Positions 36,173 through 48,300 of a stretch of 64,000 bases of DNA are shown piece by piece. Position 1 is the first letter of the stretch. Each line of letters starts with the position of its first letter. The translations under genes and the position numbers were made by a program. The notes under the pieces were generated by a model. That model did no database searches, had not been told where the DNA came from, and saw only the letters and a program-made list of their open reading frames with translations. Origin of the DNA: Xiphydria camelus (Eukaryota; Arthropoda; Insecta; Hymenoptera; Xiphydriidae); NCBI GenBank assembly GCA_963678675.1, contig OY783199.1, positions 22,255,546-22,319,545 on the forward strand, in the 5' to 3' direction.

Positions 36173-37021
36173 CATATCAACCCGGGCCTAAAAAATTGGC
36201 TTTCCTAGAATATGGTGATTCAAATTGTACTCGGTTGGGACCATGACAAAATTGCTGCTCGGATTCTTCTTGACGCGAATGCCACGAATACTCGCGTCGG
36301 ATTGCTTCGCTGCGCGCAGCATTGAACGAGTTCTCTATTTGCCCTATAGCGACTTATTGGCTACCTCACGTGTGGCCACGTATTTAATATTTATTCAAAC
36401 CGGGGTTCGGTGTACGTGAGCGACCGATGGGTTAGGGGACCTGCCTGCAGGGCGGGGATAAACACACGACAGTGTTAATAAAGTCTTATCGGCGATCCGC
36501 CATGCGTGTCGACTTAAAACCGCGCGTACACTGTAATCCTATATGCTAATTTCGCGAGGGGTCGTAGCCGTGCCAACCTATACTATAGTTGGCATATAGA
36601 GCTCGATAGTTAAATGAAACTTTTTATTTTATGGCGTCGGACCAGGAGTAAATTTGGATGGTATACCAAATACGAGTAAATTAAGAGGATTGCGAGAGCC
36701 TCTAGATATTTGGAGTCACTCAATTTTATGGGCACTCTAATTTAAAGTAAGGGGTTTTTGAACTTTAGGCCAAGTTTTTTCTAATAAATCAGATTCGTAA
36801 ATTATTAGTCGTAGTATAATAAATTAACAACTATAAGTGGATATGCCTTATTTTACAATATATTCTATATTCTGATTGTTTCTCGTTCTAGCAATAGAAA
36901 ATACTGCATCAAAGTCTCAGTCTACTCTATCTCGATTTGAGAAAAATTTTGAATGCGTAAACGTGTGATATGGGGAGGTATTTATTATATCAAAAATAGA
37001 ATCTTAATTAGAAATAAATAG
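36173..37021. other. Intergenic DNA, possible LTR remnant
   Basis: 36240-36600 has moderate GC, a GTTAATAAAGTCTTATC stretch that resembles a polyadenylation signal region, and no coding frame. An LTR fragment is conceivable but no second copy or target duplication is seen. The remainder is AT-rich. Confidence 0.3.
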
Positions 37022-37185
37022 ACTTTTTGTCACTCAGTGTCAAATACTCGGTTTCATGGGCGTCCTCGACGCATGTGAAATCATCTTTCACACACCAATT
37101 CGTGAAAAGTTGCGCAGTGCGTGAAATAACCTGCGCAGTGCGTGAAATCGTCAATCTCGTATTTGACACTTAGTGACAAAAAATA
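37022..37185. mobile_element. Small MITE
   Basis: TTTTTGTCACTCAGTGTCAA at the left is inverted at the right (TTGACACTTAGTGACAAAAA), and TGCGCAGTGCGTGAAAT is repeated in the centre. Confidence 0.7.
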
Positions 37186-37566
37186 GAATTCGTTATTCGG
37201 TTGTTTCGCGCCGTTCTAACAAGTGTGATTGCCGTACTCTCTTCGCTCGTGCGGCAAACTTCCCACTCGCGTTAAAAACAGCGCTTCACGCCCTAATAAC
37301 GAAAATAACTATTAGTAATTAACAGTTCTTATAATTTAGTCCTCATACTGTCAATTTATTAAGTCAAGATTTAAATCACGCCAATGAAAATTCGCGCTAA
37401 TATATGTACGTTATTTATTTTTAACGAAAAAGACGCTTCTATATAATATACACCTATAGGTGTATTTTCCTAGGCGTGCGAAAGAATCAAACCCTGTTCC
37501 GATATTTCCAACGGAAAGTAAAAAGGAGAGGAAATCTTGCATTCTACTTTTTTCCAAATAGAAGCC

Positions 37567-37936
37567 ACTTTCTTATAAATAAATTGTTAAATAAATAAAT
37601 GAGACTTATCGCATCAAACTTTTACTCAATGCCTAGCAATGGAGTCGGTTGACACTTCCAACCCCGAGGCGAGACAGGCGGCCCTGCATGTAATATAGAC
37701 ATTGAACGTAGTAAAGTGTATAACAGAAATAAATACATAAACGTCTTTATCGGTGAGTACAAACCTTTATTCTCGTCTAGGTTGGAGGTATCGACCGATA
37801 TCTATTTCAAGTAATTTATTTAATCATTCCGAAAGCTTCAATCCCGTTCAGCTCGAATCCGCTGCTAACCATTGAGTAAAAGTTTAATCTCGTAAGCCTC
37901 TCATTTATTTATTCAACCATTTATTTAGGAGAAAGT
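37567..37936. repeat. Inverted repeat, 70-bp arms, plus third copy
   Basis: The arm at 37567-37637 (ACTTTC...AAATAAATGAGA...AAACTTTTACTCAATG) is inverted at 37864-37936. A third version in the second orientation lies at 38341-38402. All end in GGAGAAAGT/ACTTTC-type motifs, so they look like termini of one repeat family. Confidence 0.6.
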
Positions 37937-38009
37937 ATGGGGAGTAAAGTTTTCTCTCTTTTTAGCCCTCCCTCTACTCCTACGGAGCACGCATAAAGTC
38001 GATTAACAG

Positions 38010-38280
38010 TCTTAAAAATCCGAGGATTTCAGCCGAATGATATATACTATTTTTTTCTCACGAATGCCCATTTCTCAAAACAAAACAAACAGGAATATAC
38101 ACGGCTCATTTCACGTTGCGTTTATCAATTTGGAGAAAGAACCCACTTCGGACTAAGCAATTTTTAACAGTCTGCGGACTCCCGGTCGGTGTCAGGCGGG
38201 AAAAACGTCATCTTACGGTCTAAAAATAGGTTGGAAAAGACCTCGAAATGGGCATGGGTGAGGAAAAATTATTTGTTTCA
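38010..38280 (+). repeat. Dispersed repeat family R2, copy 1
   Basis: Matches 53610-53885 in inverted orientation over about 260 bp, including AAAATCCGAGGATTTC, CGAATGCCCATTTCTCAAAA, CTCATTTCACGTTGCGTTTA and GGACTCCCGGTCGGTGTCA. Confidence 0.85.
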
Positions 38281-39210
38281 TCGATATCGTTCCAGGAGTC
38301 CTTTAATCCTGTTGAGCTTGTGTCCGTCGCAGGCCGTAGAGTAAGAGTTTAATTAGATAAGTTTTATTTATTTATTTGACCATTAATTTTAAGGAGAAAG
38401 TAGAGAGCAAAATTGTCTTACTTTTTTGCACGTTGGAATTGCTCTGAAAATCGTTCAAACACGCGCGCAGCGTAGTCCTTGAAAGAATTACGCTCAAGTA
38501 GAAATGAAATTCGTGATAGAAAGTTCCGCGATATTTTTTCAAGGAGCAGGAATGCACCGAAGGTAGAGATATGCTAGTGCTTGCTATGTTTGAGAAATGT
38601 GGAAGTGAGGTGGTAAAGAATGAGCGGGAGAGGAAGACGCGGAAGGAAAAGAACGGAGGGAAAACTTTAGGGAGGAATGGGGACGAATGATGCGGAGGGA
38701 GAGAGGGAAGAGATACACGGATAAGCCGTTCGGTCGATTCTTCGTAAATTTTACTTCTTTTTTCTCTCCACGTTAAGAAAGTACAAAACTTCATTAGAGA
38801 GCGCATCCTTCGACCTTTCGGAGGCGGCTGTTCTTCGGCAGGAGCTGCTCGCTTTCTTCAACGAAAGAAAATCTTACGCCGCGATACGATACAAAGTTAG
38901 TTCGCGTAGCTCCACTGCCTTTTGGAATCGCCAGTCGACTTCGGCTATATAATGAATTTCTACGGATAATTACTGCTCTGCTATAAGACCTGCCGAACAA
39001 TTCTTATCGTTTGGTTTATATATTTCGTTCTATTATCACCGTGGCGCTGGCTTTGTGCGACAGAGCCGTGGAATAGGAAACGATATTCCAATTTCTTATT
39101 TCTTCCGTCCCGCCATTCAACCAACAGTCGATTACCGCCTCGAAACTTTCATATCGCCGCGTAAGATATCCTCTCGATACGCTTCGCTCGTCGCGTTGTC
39201 AATTCCTAGT

Positions 39211-39375
39211 CTATTCGCTCTTCTTCTTCAAGTACGCCTTCTTGTAGAAGTCCCAGAACATGCAGGAGTTAACGACCACGTGAAACATGTAGATGTAGGC
39301 GAGTGGCTTCCTGGTGGGCTCGCAGGACGGTACCAGACTTTGTGATGTGTGTAAGAACATCAGACCGAGTTGAAC
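39211..39375 (-). CDS. ELOVL coding exon 6 (terminal)
   Basis: Acceptor ATGTCAG. Encodes VQLGLMFLHTSQSLVPSC, a final hydrophobic segment with YMFHVVVNSCMFWDFYKKAY, and the lysine-rich tail ending KKSE and TAG at 39211. Confidence 0.95.
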   Translation of the reverse strand, partial: VQLGLMFLHTSQSLVPSCEPTRKPLAYIYMFHVVVNSCMFWDFYKKAYLKKKSE

Positions 39376-42300
39376 CTGACATGCGGAAAGAACGGAAACG
39401 TTGAGTAGGTACGCGCGAATTCTCCTAAAGGCGCCCGAAATAGCCAGGGCTTTGGAGTCGCACCCCCCGTTCGCGGCTCGTTTTTAATATCGACCTTCCA
39501 TCCGAAAGGAACGAACGTTCGACGGCGAACCCCCGGGGCCGCGCGTTTTCTCCCTTTACTTTGCTCGACGTCCGCGAATATAATTAGAAACTCGCGTTTT
39601 GGAGTCGATGATCAACTTTTCCGATAAAATGTTTCGCGCGTGAGCACACGGCCGTCGAGCTGAACGCGCGGAGAGAAATAAAAATATTCGCGTATTGGTG
39701 CGTTTAATTTTAAAAAAACACGGCAACCCGTCGGTGTTAGCGATTGAACGGTGGAGGCGTATGCAGAGAAACGGCACCAGGCGTGCGATTTGGAGCTTCC
39801 AGGTGTGTTCGTTTTATCAATAACCGCATCTATGATGCGGAATTCACCTTTTACCTTCTTCTTTTCTCCTCGACAAATAGGTAAAACCGATAATGTTTTG
39901 TAGCTCAGTGATTCTACACGGCATCATATTTAATGTTTTTATCTGGAAATATATATAGAATCGTCCCCTTATTGACGTCTCAATGACATCGCGTGTCTGA
40001 TATCAAGGTAGACGTAAGTTTTATTTGTTCTTTCACTCTCACTTTGAATTGAAAAGGATTAAACTGTAATTTACTGCTTGATTGGAATTACTACCGTCAA
40101 TTCAAGCGCCGCTGCGTGGTTGAATATGAAAGGAATCCCAGATCGATAGCAAAAATACGTTAGGGAATTTCTCATCGATGCGGTTATTTGGACTCGCAAC
40201 GTTCGTAACGATCGTCGGAAGAGATCGGAAAATTGAAGAAATGCCGACGAATGCTCGAGTAAGACCTTTCTTATAATAACTGAGAAACTTCGTATCGAAC
40301 GTACCATCTGAATTATGGTTAGATATGGTTTCCACGGTGCGATTTTTCTTTGAATGTTTGGTCCTAAGGCCGCCAGTAGATAGTACATGTACATCACGAC
40401 GTGCACCAAAGCATTTGGCATCATTATGAAGGTCCACATTCCACCTGGAATCATTCGGTGCTTCAATAGTCATACGAGGGAAGTTGGGAATTAACTAACA
40501 AAGAGAGCATGCGTGAATAGCCGAAAATTCAGTTATTAAGAGGCCGACACACCCCGTCTGGAAATGTAAAGCTATATTTTCAACATGGTGCATAAGAACC
40601 TTTTGCATTTTCGCCACCACACTTAAAAAACATAAATCTAGAGCCCTATAGAAAAAAAAAGAAAGAAATAAATAATAAATTTCTGATTTTGCCGATTGAT
40701 TACAACAAAATTTATTTTTTTTCTATAGGGCCCTAGATTTATGTTTTTTAAGTGTGGTGGCGAAAATACGAAAGGTTCTTATGCACCATGTGTTGGAAAT
40801 ATTACTTTACAGCCGCGACAAAAATGCCCGAAAATTGTCGCGGCTGTAAAGTAATATTTCCAAGGTGGTGCATAAGAACCTTTCGTATTTTCGCCACCAC
40901 ACTTAAAAAACATAAATCTAGGGCCCTATAGAAAAAAAAATAAATTTTTTTGTTGTAATCAATCGGCAAAATCAGAAATTTATTATTTTTTTTTCTATAG
41001 GGCTCTAGATTTATGTTTTTTCAGTGTGGTGGCGAAAATGCAAAAGGTTCTTATGCACCATGTTGAAAATATAGCTTTACATTTCCAGACGGGGTGTGTC
41101 GGCCTCTTAAGCAATTTTTTTATCGGAGATTCAAAAAATGTGGGTGAAATATGGGTGAAAACAACATTAAAAAATGCAGCTACATCATCGTGCTGTGAGT
41201 CTAATCTCTCTCACACTCGTTACTTATTGTTAGCATAAGTGCGTCTCTTTGGCGTTTCGATGACGTCACGATGTTGTAGAGAGAAACGCATTTATAACTC
41301 AGCGAAAAATTATTTTTTCGAATATTTTCTTTTTCGTGTGATATTTAATATGTATGCAGATTACGAATTCAATTAAAAAAATATCGATACTTTTTTTGTT
41401 TAAAGATCGAATTGAAACGATGGCCTGACCTGGGACGTATTTACATGCGATCCACGCCATAGCGGCTGTGGTGACATGATGATAAATGTGCAGGAACGTG
41501 GCTTGCTGGAATTTCTTCCTCAGTATGAAGATGATGGTATCGCCGAGTTCAGCTATCTTCAGCAGCAAGATCCACCAAACCCATCTGGCCATCTATAGTG
41601 AAATAGGATAGTAATATAAATTTATCAAGTATGGTTCTCTCTCTCTTTTTCTCTCCATAGGATATATGCGTCATAAAAATTGATCGCACTAGGATTATAT
41701 GACAAATATATAATACTTATCATTGGTAATGTGTTCATATTTCGAAACGGATTCACTGAAAGGAAAGAAATATTTATGACAACTATTTTGGTTATAACTA
41801 TTCGAATTTGATAATCAGAATTAGTTCATTATAGTTGTCACAATTATTTTCTAATTCATTAGAGTTATCATAACTATTTTTTAATTGACAGAACTAAATA
41901 ACAGTTGTGATAATGTAATAAACTGGTGCTGATTGCGAAACTCGAATAGTTTTTACCAAAATGGTCGCTATAACCTTCTTTTTTATCAATATGTGTAGCT
42001 ACAGAGATAGTACGAGGATGGGGGAACGTGTGAGTGTGAGTGAGAACAAACGGTGTTGGTAAAAGAATCTCCCTGTTGAACACAAGTCTCTATTCTTCTC
42101 GAACTTGTCCAGAGAATTGTGTGCAACAGAGAGGCTATTATGCCATCACCGTGTGTTCTTACTCGAACTCACATGTTCTCTAAGTACCTCATCCTTGTAG
42201 TGTTTCCATATATCAAAGTATGTGCGTGGAAAACTGATGGAGCTATGATAACTTAAAATCTATATTCATTCATTAGCATTCACTCATTCATTCATTCATT

Positions 42301-45300
42301 CATTACTTTAAATCTATATTCATTCATTCGAGACACACTGAGAAAACTGTATAACGATCACACACATTCTCGCTATAATAACACAAACCGACAAAATTTA
42401 ACGAAAGTCCTAACCCAGAAACAGGAGATTGTGTGCCCGAAGGATTTTGGTACGCTGAATCCGAATTCGGCCTCAGAATTAACCCTATACGTAAGGTTAT
42501 CGAGATGTCCTAACCTAAAAGTGCGCAAAACACGCTTTTCTGCTAAATTCGGGGTTATGTATCATCGCGAATAAATTTTTTTTCTAAAAACCGATAACGC
42601 CTTTCTAAAGCAGCACTCTTACCCTTTACAACCATATCTCCAAATTTTGTATATCATTTGTTTTCATTGAGATATCTATGATTGAAACTAGGTACTTTCG
42701 CTATTTCAATACAGCATTGGGTCACATGCAATTGGGTTGGGGGGTATTAAGGAAATTGGGTTTGAGGGGTTACAGCCCGTTCACACGATACGGTTTTTTC
42801 CCGTTTCGGTATTTTACCGAATCCGTTTTTTTTTACCGTGTGCTGCAGTGGCGCATACATTTAAATGGGCGCGTTCACACGGTACGTCTTCGAAACTCAT
42901 ACGGCAATTTCACCGATTCGGTCGCGACTGGCGTTCGGTTTTGTCACCGAAAACCGTATGGCCGGATTCGGTAAAATAATCGAATCGGTCGCTAGTGGCA
43001 ATGTAGTTTGCATGGAAGTGTTCAGACGGGATAGTTTTCGTACGATACGGCTCGTGCATGGCCGGGTGATGGCGCGAGAGCCCGAAACGGGTCGTGTTCA
43101 CACGATACGGTTTTTTCCCGTTTCGGTAAATTCACCGAATCGGTTTTTTACCGTGTGCTGCAGTGGCGCATACATTTAAATGGGCGCGTTCACACGGTAC
43201 GTCTTCGAAACTCATACGGCAATTTCACCGATTCGGTCGCGACTGACATTCGGTCTTGTCACTGAAAACCGAATGGCCCGATTCGGGAAAATAATCAAAT
43301 CGGTTGCTAGTGGCAATGTTTATGCATCGAAGTGTTCAGACAGGATAGTTTTCGTACTGATAGGTCTCGTGCATGGCCGGGTGATGGCGCGACAATAAAC
43401 AATGATTTTAACCCTTTTAGTGCCGGACGACGATATATCGTCGTTCTCTGTACTTGCGAAAAGTGCCAGCGACGATATATCGTTGCGTATGCGATGGCGC
43501 CATGTTCTTCGCATTACGAGAAAGCTCTATCTGAAAATAAATTTATAAGACGTTATAAGCGGTCTAATAACATTGCAAAGTAATGTAATAAAAATTGTTT
43601 TTGAGTATCCTTTGCATTCGCTCGAGCGGCACTGTTTCGACGCCCGGGTGATTGGTTGACACGTCCACTCGACGTGTGCGAAACACTTGCCAGAGCCGTA
43701 GCCGAGATAGGTATAGTGTCAGGGGGCTGACCGATTCGGTAGAATTTTACCGAAATGGTGAAAAACCGCAACATATGAACGGGCTGTTCGGTAAAATTAC
43801 CGAAACGGTGAAAAACCGCATCGTGTGAACGGGCCGTTCGGTTTTTTCCCGATTCGGTAAAATACCGAAACGGGAAAAAACCGTATCGTGTGATTGGGTT
43901 TTAATGGACTTATGTTATACACTCTTAGGTTACAGGGTTGGGAGTTAAGGAAATTGCATGTGACCCAATGCTGTATTGAAATAGCGAAAGTACCTAGTAG
44001 TCCAGGCGTCAGAGACTTAAAAATTGGAAATAGAAAAAAAATTGCGACAAAGCTGTTTTTTTAAATTTCTTCGTCATTATGTAAGTAATGAATATTACAA
44101 AAATAGATACACAAATTCCACCCGGAACATGTTTTTTAAACAATTTGAATTGACAATTTTTAGGTTTTTTGAGGAAATCTCGGAAACTATGAGTTTAATG
44201 GAAAAAATGGGTATTAGGAATATTGTTCCTTATGAAATTTGCAACAAAAAATGTCTGTACAGTTTTGCCCCCCGCCCCGTATTTTTTGAGTTATGAGCTT
44301 ATTATTTAAGTACTCCACGACTTCGCGCTGAGCATGTTACTATCAAGCGACATTCTTTGAATTTTAAATTGTGCGTGGTATTTAATTTTCAATTTTACCG
44401 TATTTTAATGAGTTTTTGAGCAACATTATATTGGTTTGATAATCCTATAAAAAAAATATACTTTTGCATTTAACAAATACATTTGTTGAATAGTTATTTT
44501 GAACAGTATGAAGCAAACTGCCTCGAAGGAAATACGGTTTGTTCCGTCGCGACAGACGGAATTTGACACATCGGTTCATACCGCACGATATCATTGCAAT
44601 CTAAGTGAAGCACTAGTTTAGAATTAATCCCATGAACGCTATTGACATCTTTGACTTCCGCTAATTCTAACGTTTATTTTATGAAACCAGGTAAAGGAAA
44701 GACCCCACAAGTATTGCATAGCTCCAATAGTTTCAAATACCCTTCTTTGCAACCCTACCTGCTGTTCCTACATGCCTTCAGTGGGTGTGATACGACATCA
44801 GCATTTTTTCGCCAGGGAAAAACAAAATTCGTGAAGACACTGGAGAAATACGGCGAACTAAAGATCATTTTATCACCATTTTTACAGTCAGGTGCTCATC
44901 CTTATCATTTGGATCTTGCAGCGCAGAAATTTATTATTGCATTATATGGAGGACACGAGTTGGGAATGTATTTGGAGGAGTTCAGATTTCACTGCTTTAA
45001 GAAAGCTACGGTGAAGAACTCGATGAATCTAGCGTCGTTACCGCCTACACGTAAAGCTGCTCAACAGCACTCATTTAGAGTGTATCATCAAGTACAGACT
45101 TGGCTAGGAGAGCAATTATCACCTACATGCTGGGGGTGGAAACAAACATCGAACGGCCTATTACCAATAACTACAATGCAACCACCTGCACCTGAAGCAC
45201 TTTTGAAAATTATTTGCTGTAAATGCACCAAAGGCTGCTCAGGTTATTGCAGTTGTCGCAAGGTTGGTCTCTACTGCTCCTCGATTTGTCGCCACTGCCA

Positions 45301-48300
45301 AGGACGCACTTGTTCTAACATTTCTACGGAAATTGACATAGAAGATGTGGATGAATGTGTGGATATCGACATGGAAAACTTCCTTTCTGTCCAACTAGAC
45401 GAAGAATCTGACGCTGAGGAGGCAACTGAAACGGAAATTCCTGAAGAAGATGCCGATTTCAACGATTCTCCAGTTAGAAAAAAAAAGTCCGATAGTAAAT
45501 AGTTAATATACAAATAAGCGATCTTTAAATGAAATCTGTTTATTCCTCTTCACTTTTCTCTCAGCTTAATCCATCCTTCTTATAAAATTAGCATAACTAT
45601 GACAGTTCGCGATGCTACCAGAAGCCAGTATTATACGAGTACAGTGTTCTATCAGTGGTCTGACTCTCAACGCGGTCTATATTTTGAAAACTATGGGTTT
45701 TACGGGAAAAATTGTACACTTTTTATTGCAAATTTTACAAGGATCAAAATTTTTCCTAACTATTTTTTTATTTAACGCATATTTTTCGAGATTTCCATAA
45801 AAAACCCGAAATTGCTTATTAAACTTGTTTAAACAATATGTTCCGGGCCGAATTTTTGTATCACTTTTTTATTTATTTATTATTTACTTATTAACGAGAG
45901 ATTCTAACAGCAATTAGCTTTGTCGCAATTTTTTTGGCTAAATAACCCCTGACGCCTGGACTATAGTTTCAATCGTAGATATCTCAATGAAAAAAAAATT
46001 ATATACAAAATTTGGAGACATGGTTTTAAAGGGTAAGAGTACTGCTTTAAAAAGGCGTCATCCGTTTTTAGAAAAAAATTTATTCGCGATGATACATAAC
46101 TCCGAATTTAGCAGAAAAGCGTGTTTTTCGCACTTTTAGGTTAGGATATCTCGAAAACCTGATGTATATGGTTAAATCTGAAGCCAGATTCGGATTCAGC
46201 GTATCAAAATCCTTCGGGCACACAAGGTCCCGTTTCTGGGTCAGAAATTTGTCGGCCTGTGTAATTCTCGAATAACACTTTCAATGTTTAATACCCCGTG
46301 TTTGTTTCAATACACCCCGGTATAACAGGTTGCATATCGATCGGTGCACCCCGTCCGCTATGATTTCCTGTAATTTCGTGGTAACACCAGCAGCCAAGAT
46401 CTGAACCAAATGGCACTGCTTATGTCTATTTTCTTGATTATTCGAAAAAACGCGAACGATTATTGAAACGACCGTATGTCCTATGCCTACAGTAAACTGA
46501 GTAGGGATATGATAGACTTTTCCCTTGAATTTGACACCCGCGATGTTAGTTTCAATTCGACGTACAAGATGGCATTACGAACGGCTCTGTCAGACTCCAT
46601 TTTCCGTGTGTTAGCTGTCAAGTAGAGCTATGAAGCGGACAGTTGCCAATGTAAGACAGATTCCAAATCTTCGGCTTAGCTATGGAAAAGTCCCGGCTCT
46701 TCATTAATAGTGTACAATTTGAGATTATAAACAAGTGTGACGTCAAGACTACATCGATGACTGACAGTTTCGTTATGTTCCGCATTCGTGATTGAATATC
46801 AATCGTACGAAGGTCGTACGTGCGTAACCTAACTGGGTATTCTTCAATACACGAACTATGTACGATTAATATTCACTCACGATTGCGAAACATAATGAAA
46901 CTGCCAAAGTTGTCAACGTAGTCCTGACGTCGCACTTGTCAGTGACTAAGAGTCGACACTTGGTTATAACCCCAAATTATACGCTATTAAGGGGGTAGTC
47001 TCCTGAATTTTTTTCAAAAATTCGATTTTTCAAAACCATCATTTTCTTGTAGTTAATATATGAGGAGCACAGTTCCAAAACTCGTTTAGTCCATTCGCAG
47101 TTTGTCCTATAATTGCTAATAGTTTAGCGATTATAAGACAAACTGCGAATGGACTAAATGAGTTTTGGAACTGTGCTCCTCATATGTAGAAATACGGCAG
47201 AAACTGTGATTTGCTCTGGAAGGAACAGGACAGCTCTCAGGAATGCTAGATGGGAATAAAATGAAGCCTTCGAAGAAGCTGAAGGAATAATGTATGGTGC
47301 AGGCATCGCTGATTGAAGATAATAGGCTTTTTTTCCAAGGTACAACGATCTATTCCATACAGAAACTTCAAACGCGTTTTTCTCGAAACAATGTTTTAGA
47401 CCTCGTTGACATGATTAAAGAAAAACTATCAAACCGATCACAGGCTCAAATTTAAAGAGCTTATTCTACACAAGAATGCCTATAGCCGGAACTAGCCATA
47501 CAATTATTATATTAATATTTAAACATATTATAAGAAATTCACGTTGCAAATATGAGGTCAAAAATTTCAAAAGTCCGCCATTTGTTTTGTTTTTATCGAA
47601 AGTATAAAATCCTAGTTCCGGCTATAGCGGGAACTCTATACTTCAAGAATCGACTTGAATTTCTGCTTTCAGACATTCCAAAGTCGAGATATCATGTCAA
47701 CCAGATATAAAAACAGGAGTATATTTAGGCGAATTTACCAAGAAAGAAAATCATCGAAAAACCAAGAAAAACATAGTATATGCGAAAAAATTTTAATTCT
47801 AACAAAATATTTACCATGAAAAAAAAATTTTTAAAAAAGACCACGTTTCAGGAGATTACCCCTTAAGAAAGCCTCGGGTATCACTCGAATACCACAACTC
47901 TGGTAAACGTTGCTACAAAGATCTGAAATAATTACCTATAATATTTACAGTAGTCGTTAGCAAACGCAAAAAATAGACTTTTCTCAGTGCACGTCTACAC
48001 AACGACACGGCAATCCAATAACTCGCTTACAATTAAGTACACCGAGAAATAATAATCATGCAAACCGCATCTCTTCATTTCGATTTTGGACTCACGCTCA
48101 ACGGTTCGGGGTTGTAAGAGAGATCGACAGGCTCGCATCCCCAAGAAAGGCTGGTCAAGAAGCCCGAGGTTAGTAACTGAAAATGATATGGAAATAGGAT
48201 CACCCTTTGGTCGTATTGAGCGAAAGGAGGGTAGATTCAACTGTCCTCCCCTCCACCGGGTAGAAGACTTTTTTCCACTTCTAACATCATCCCGCGTGGT

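Larger units (their letters stand above)
42380..46264. mobile_element. 3.9-kb element with about 300-bp inverted ends in ELOVL intron 3
   Basis: Left terminus ACACAAACCGACAAAA and following GTGTGCCCGAAGGATTTTG, CGCTGAATCCGAAT, AAGTGCGCAAAACACGC-type sequence are inverted between 45945 and 46264. The arms continue to GTCCAGGCGTCAG. In between are a nested MITE and one open reading frame for a cysteine-rich protein. Ends are placed to within a few bases; TA flanks are possible. Confidence 0.75.

Noticed and set aside
38372..38806. 144-codon minus-strand frame
   Set aside because: Ser/Phe/Pro-rich translation of a purine-rich tract; no domain, and no relation to the elongase downstream exon.
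44642..45502. Host TSO1/tesmin-type CXC transcription factor
   Set aside because: Only one loose cysteine-rich region, the HAFSGCDTTSAF block belongs to a multi-copy family, and the frame sits between transposon ends.
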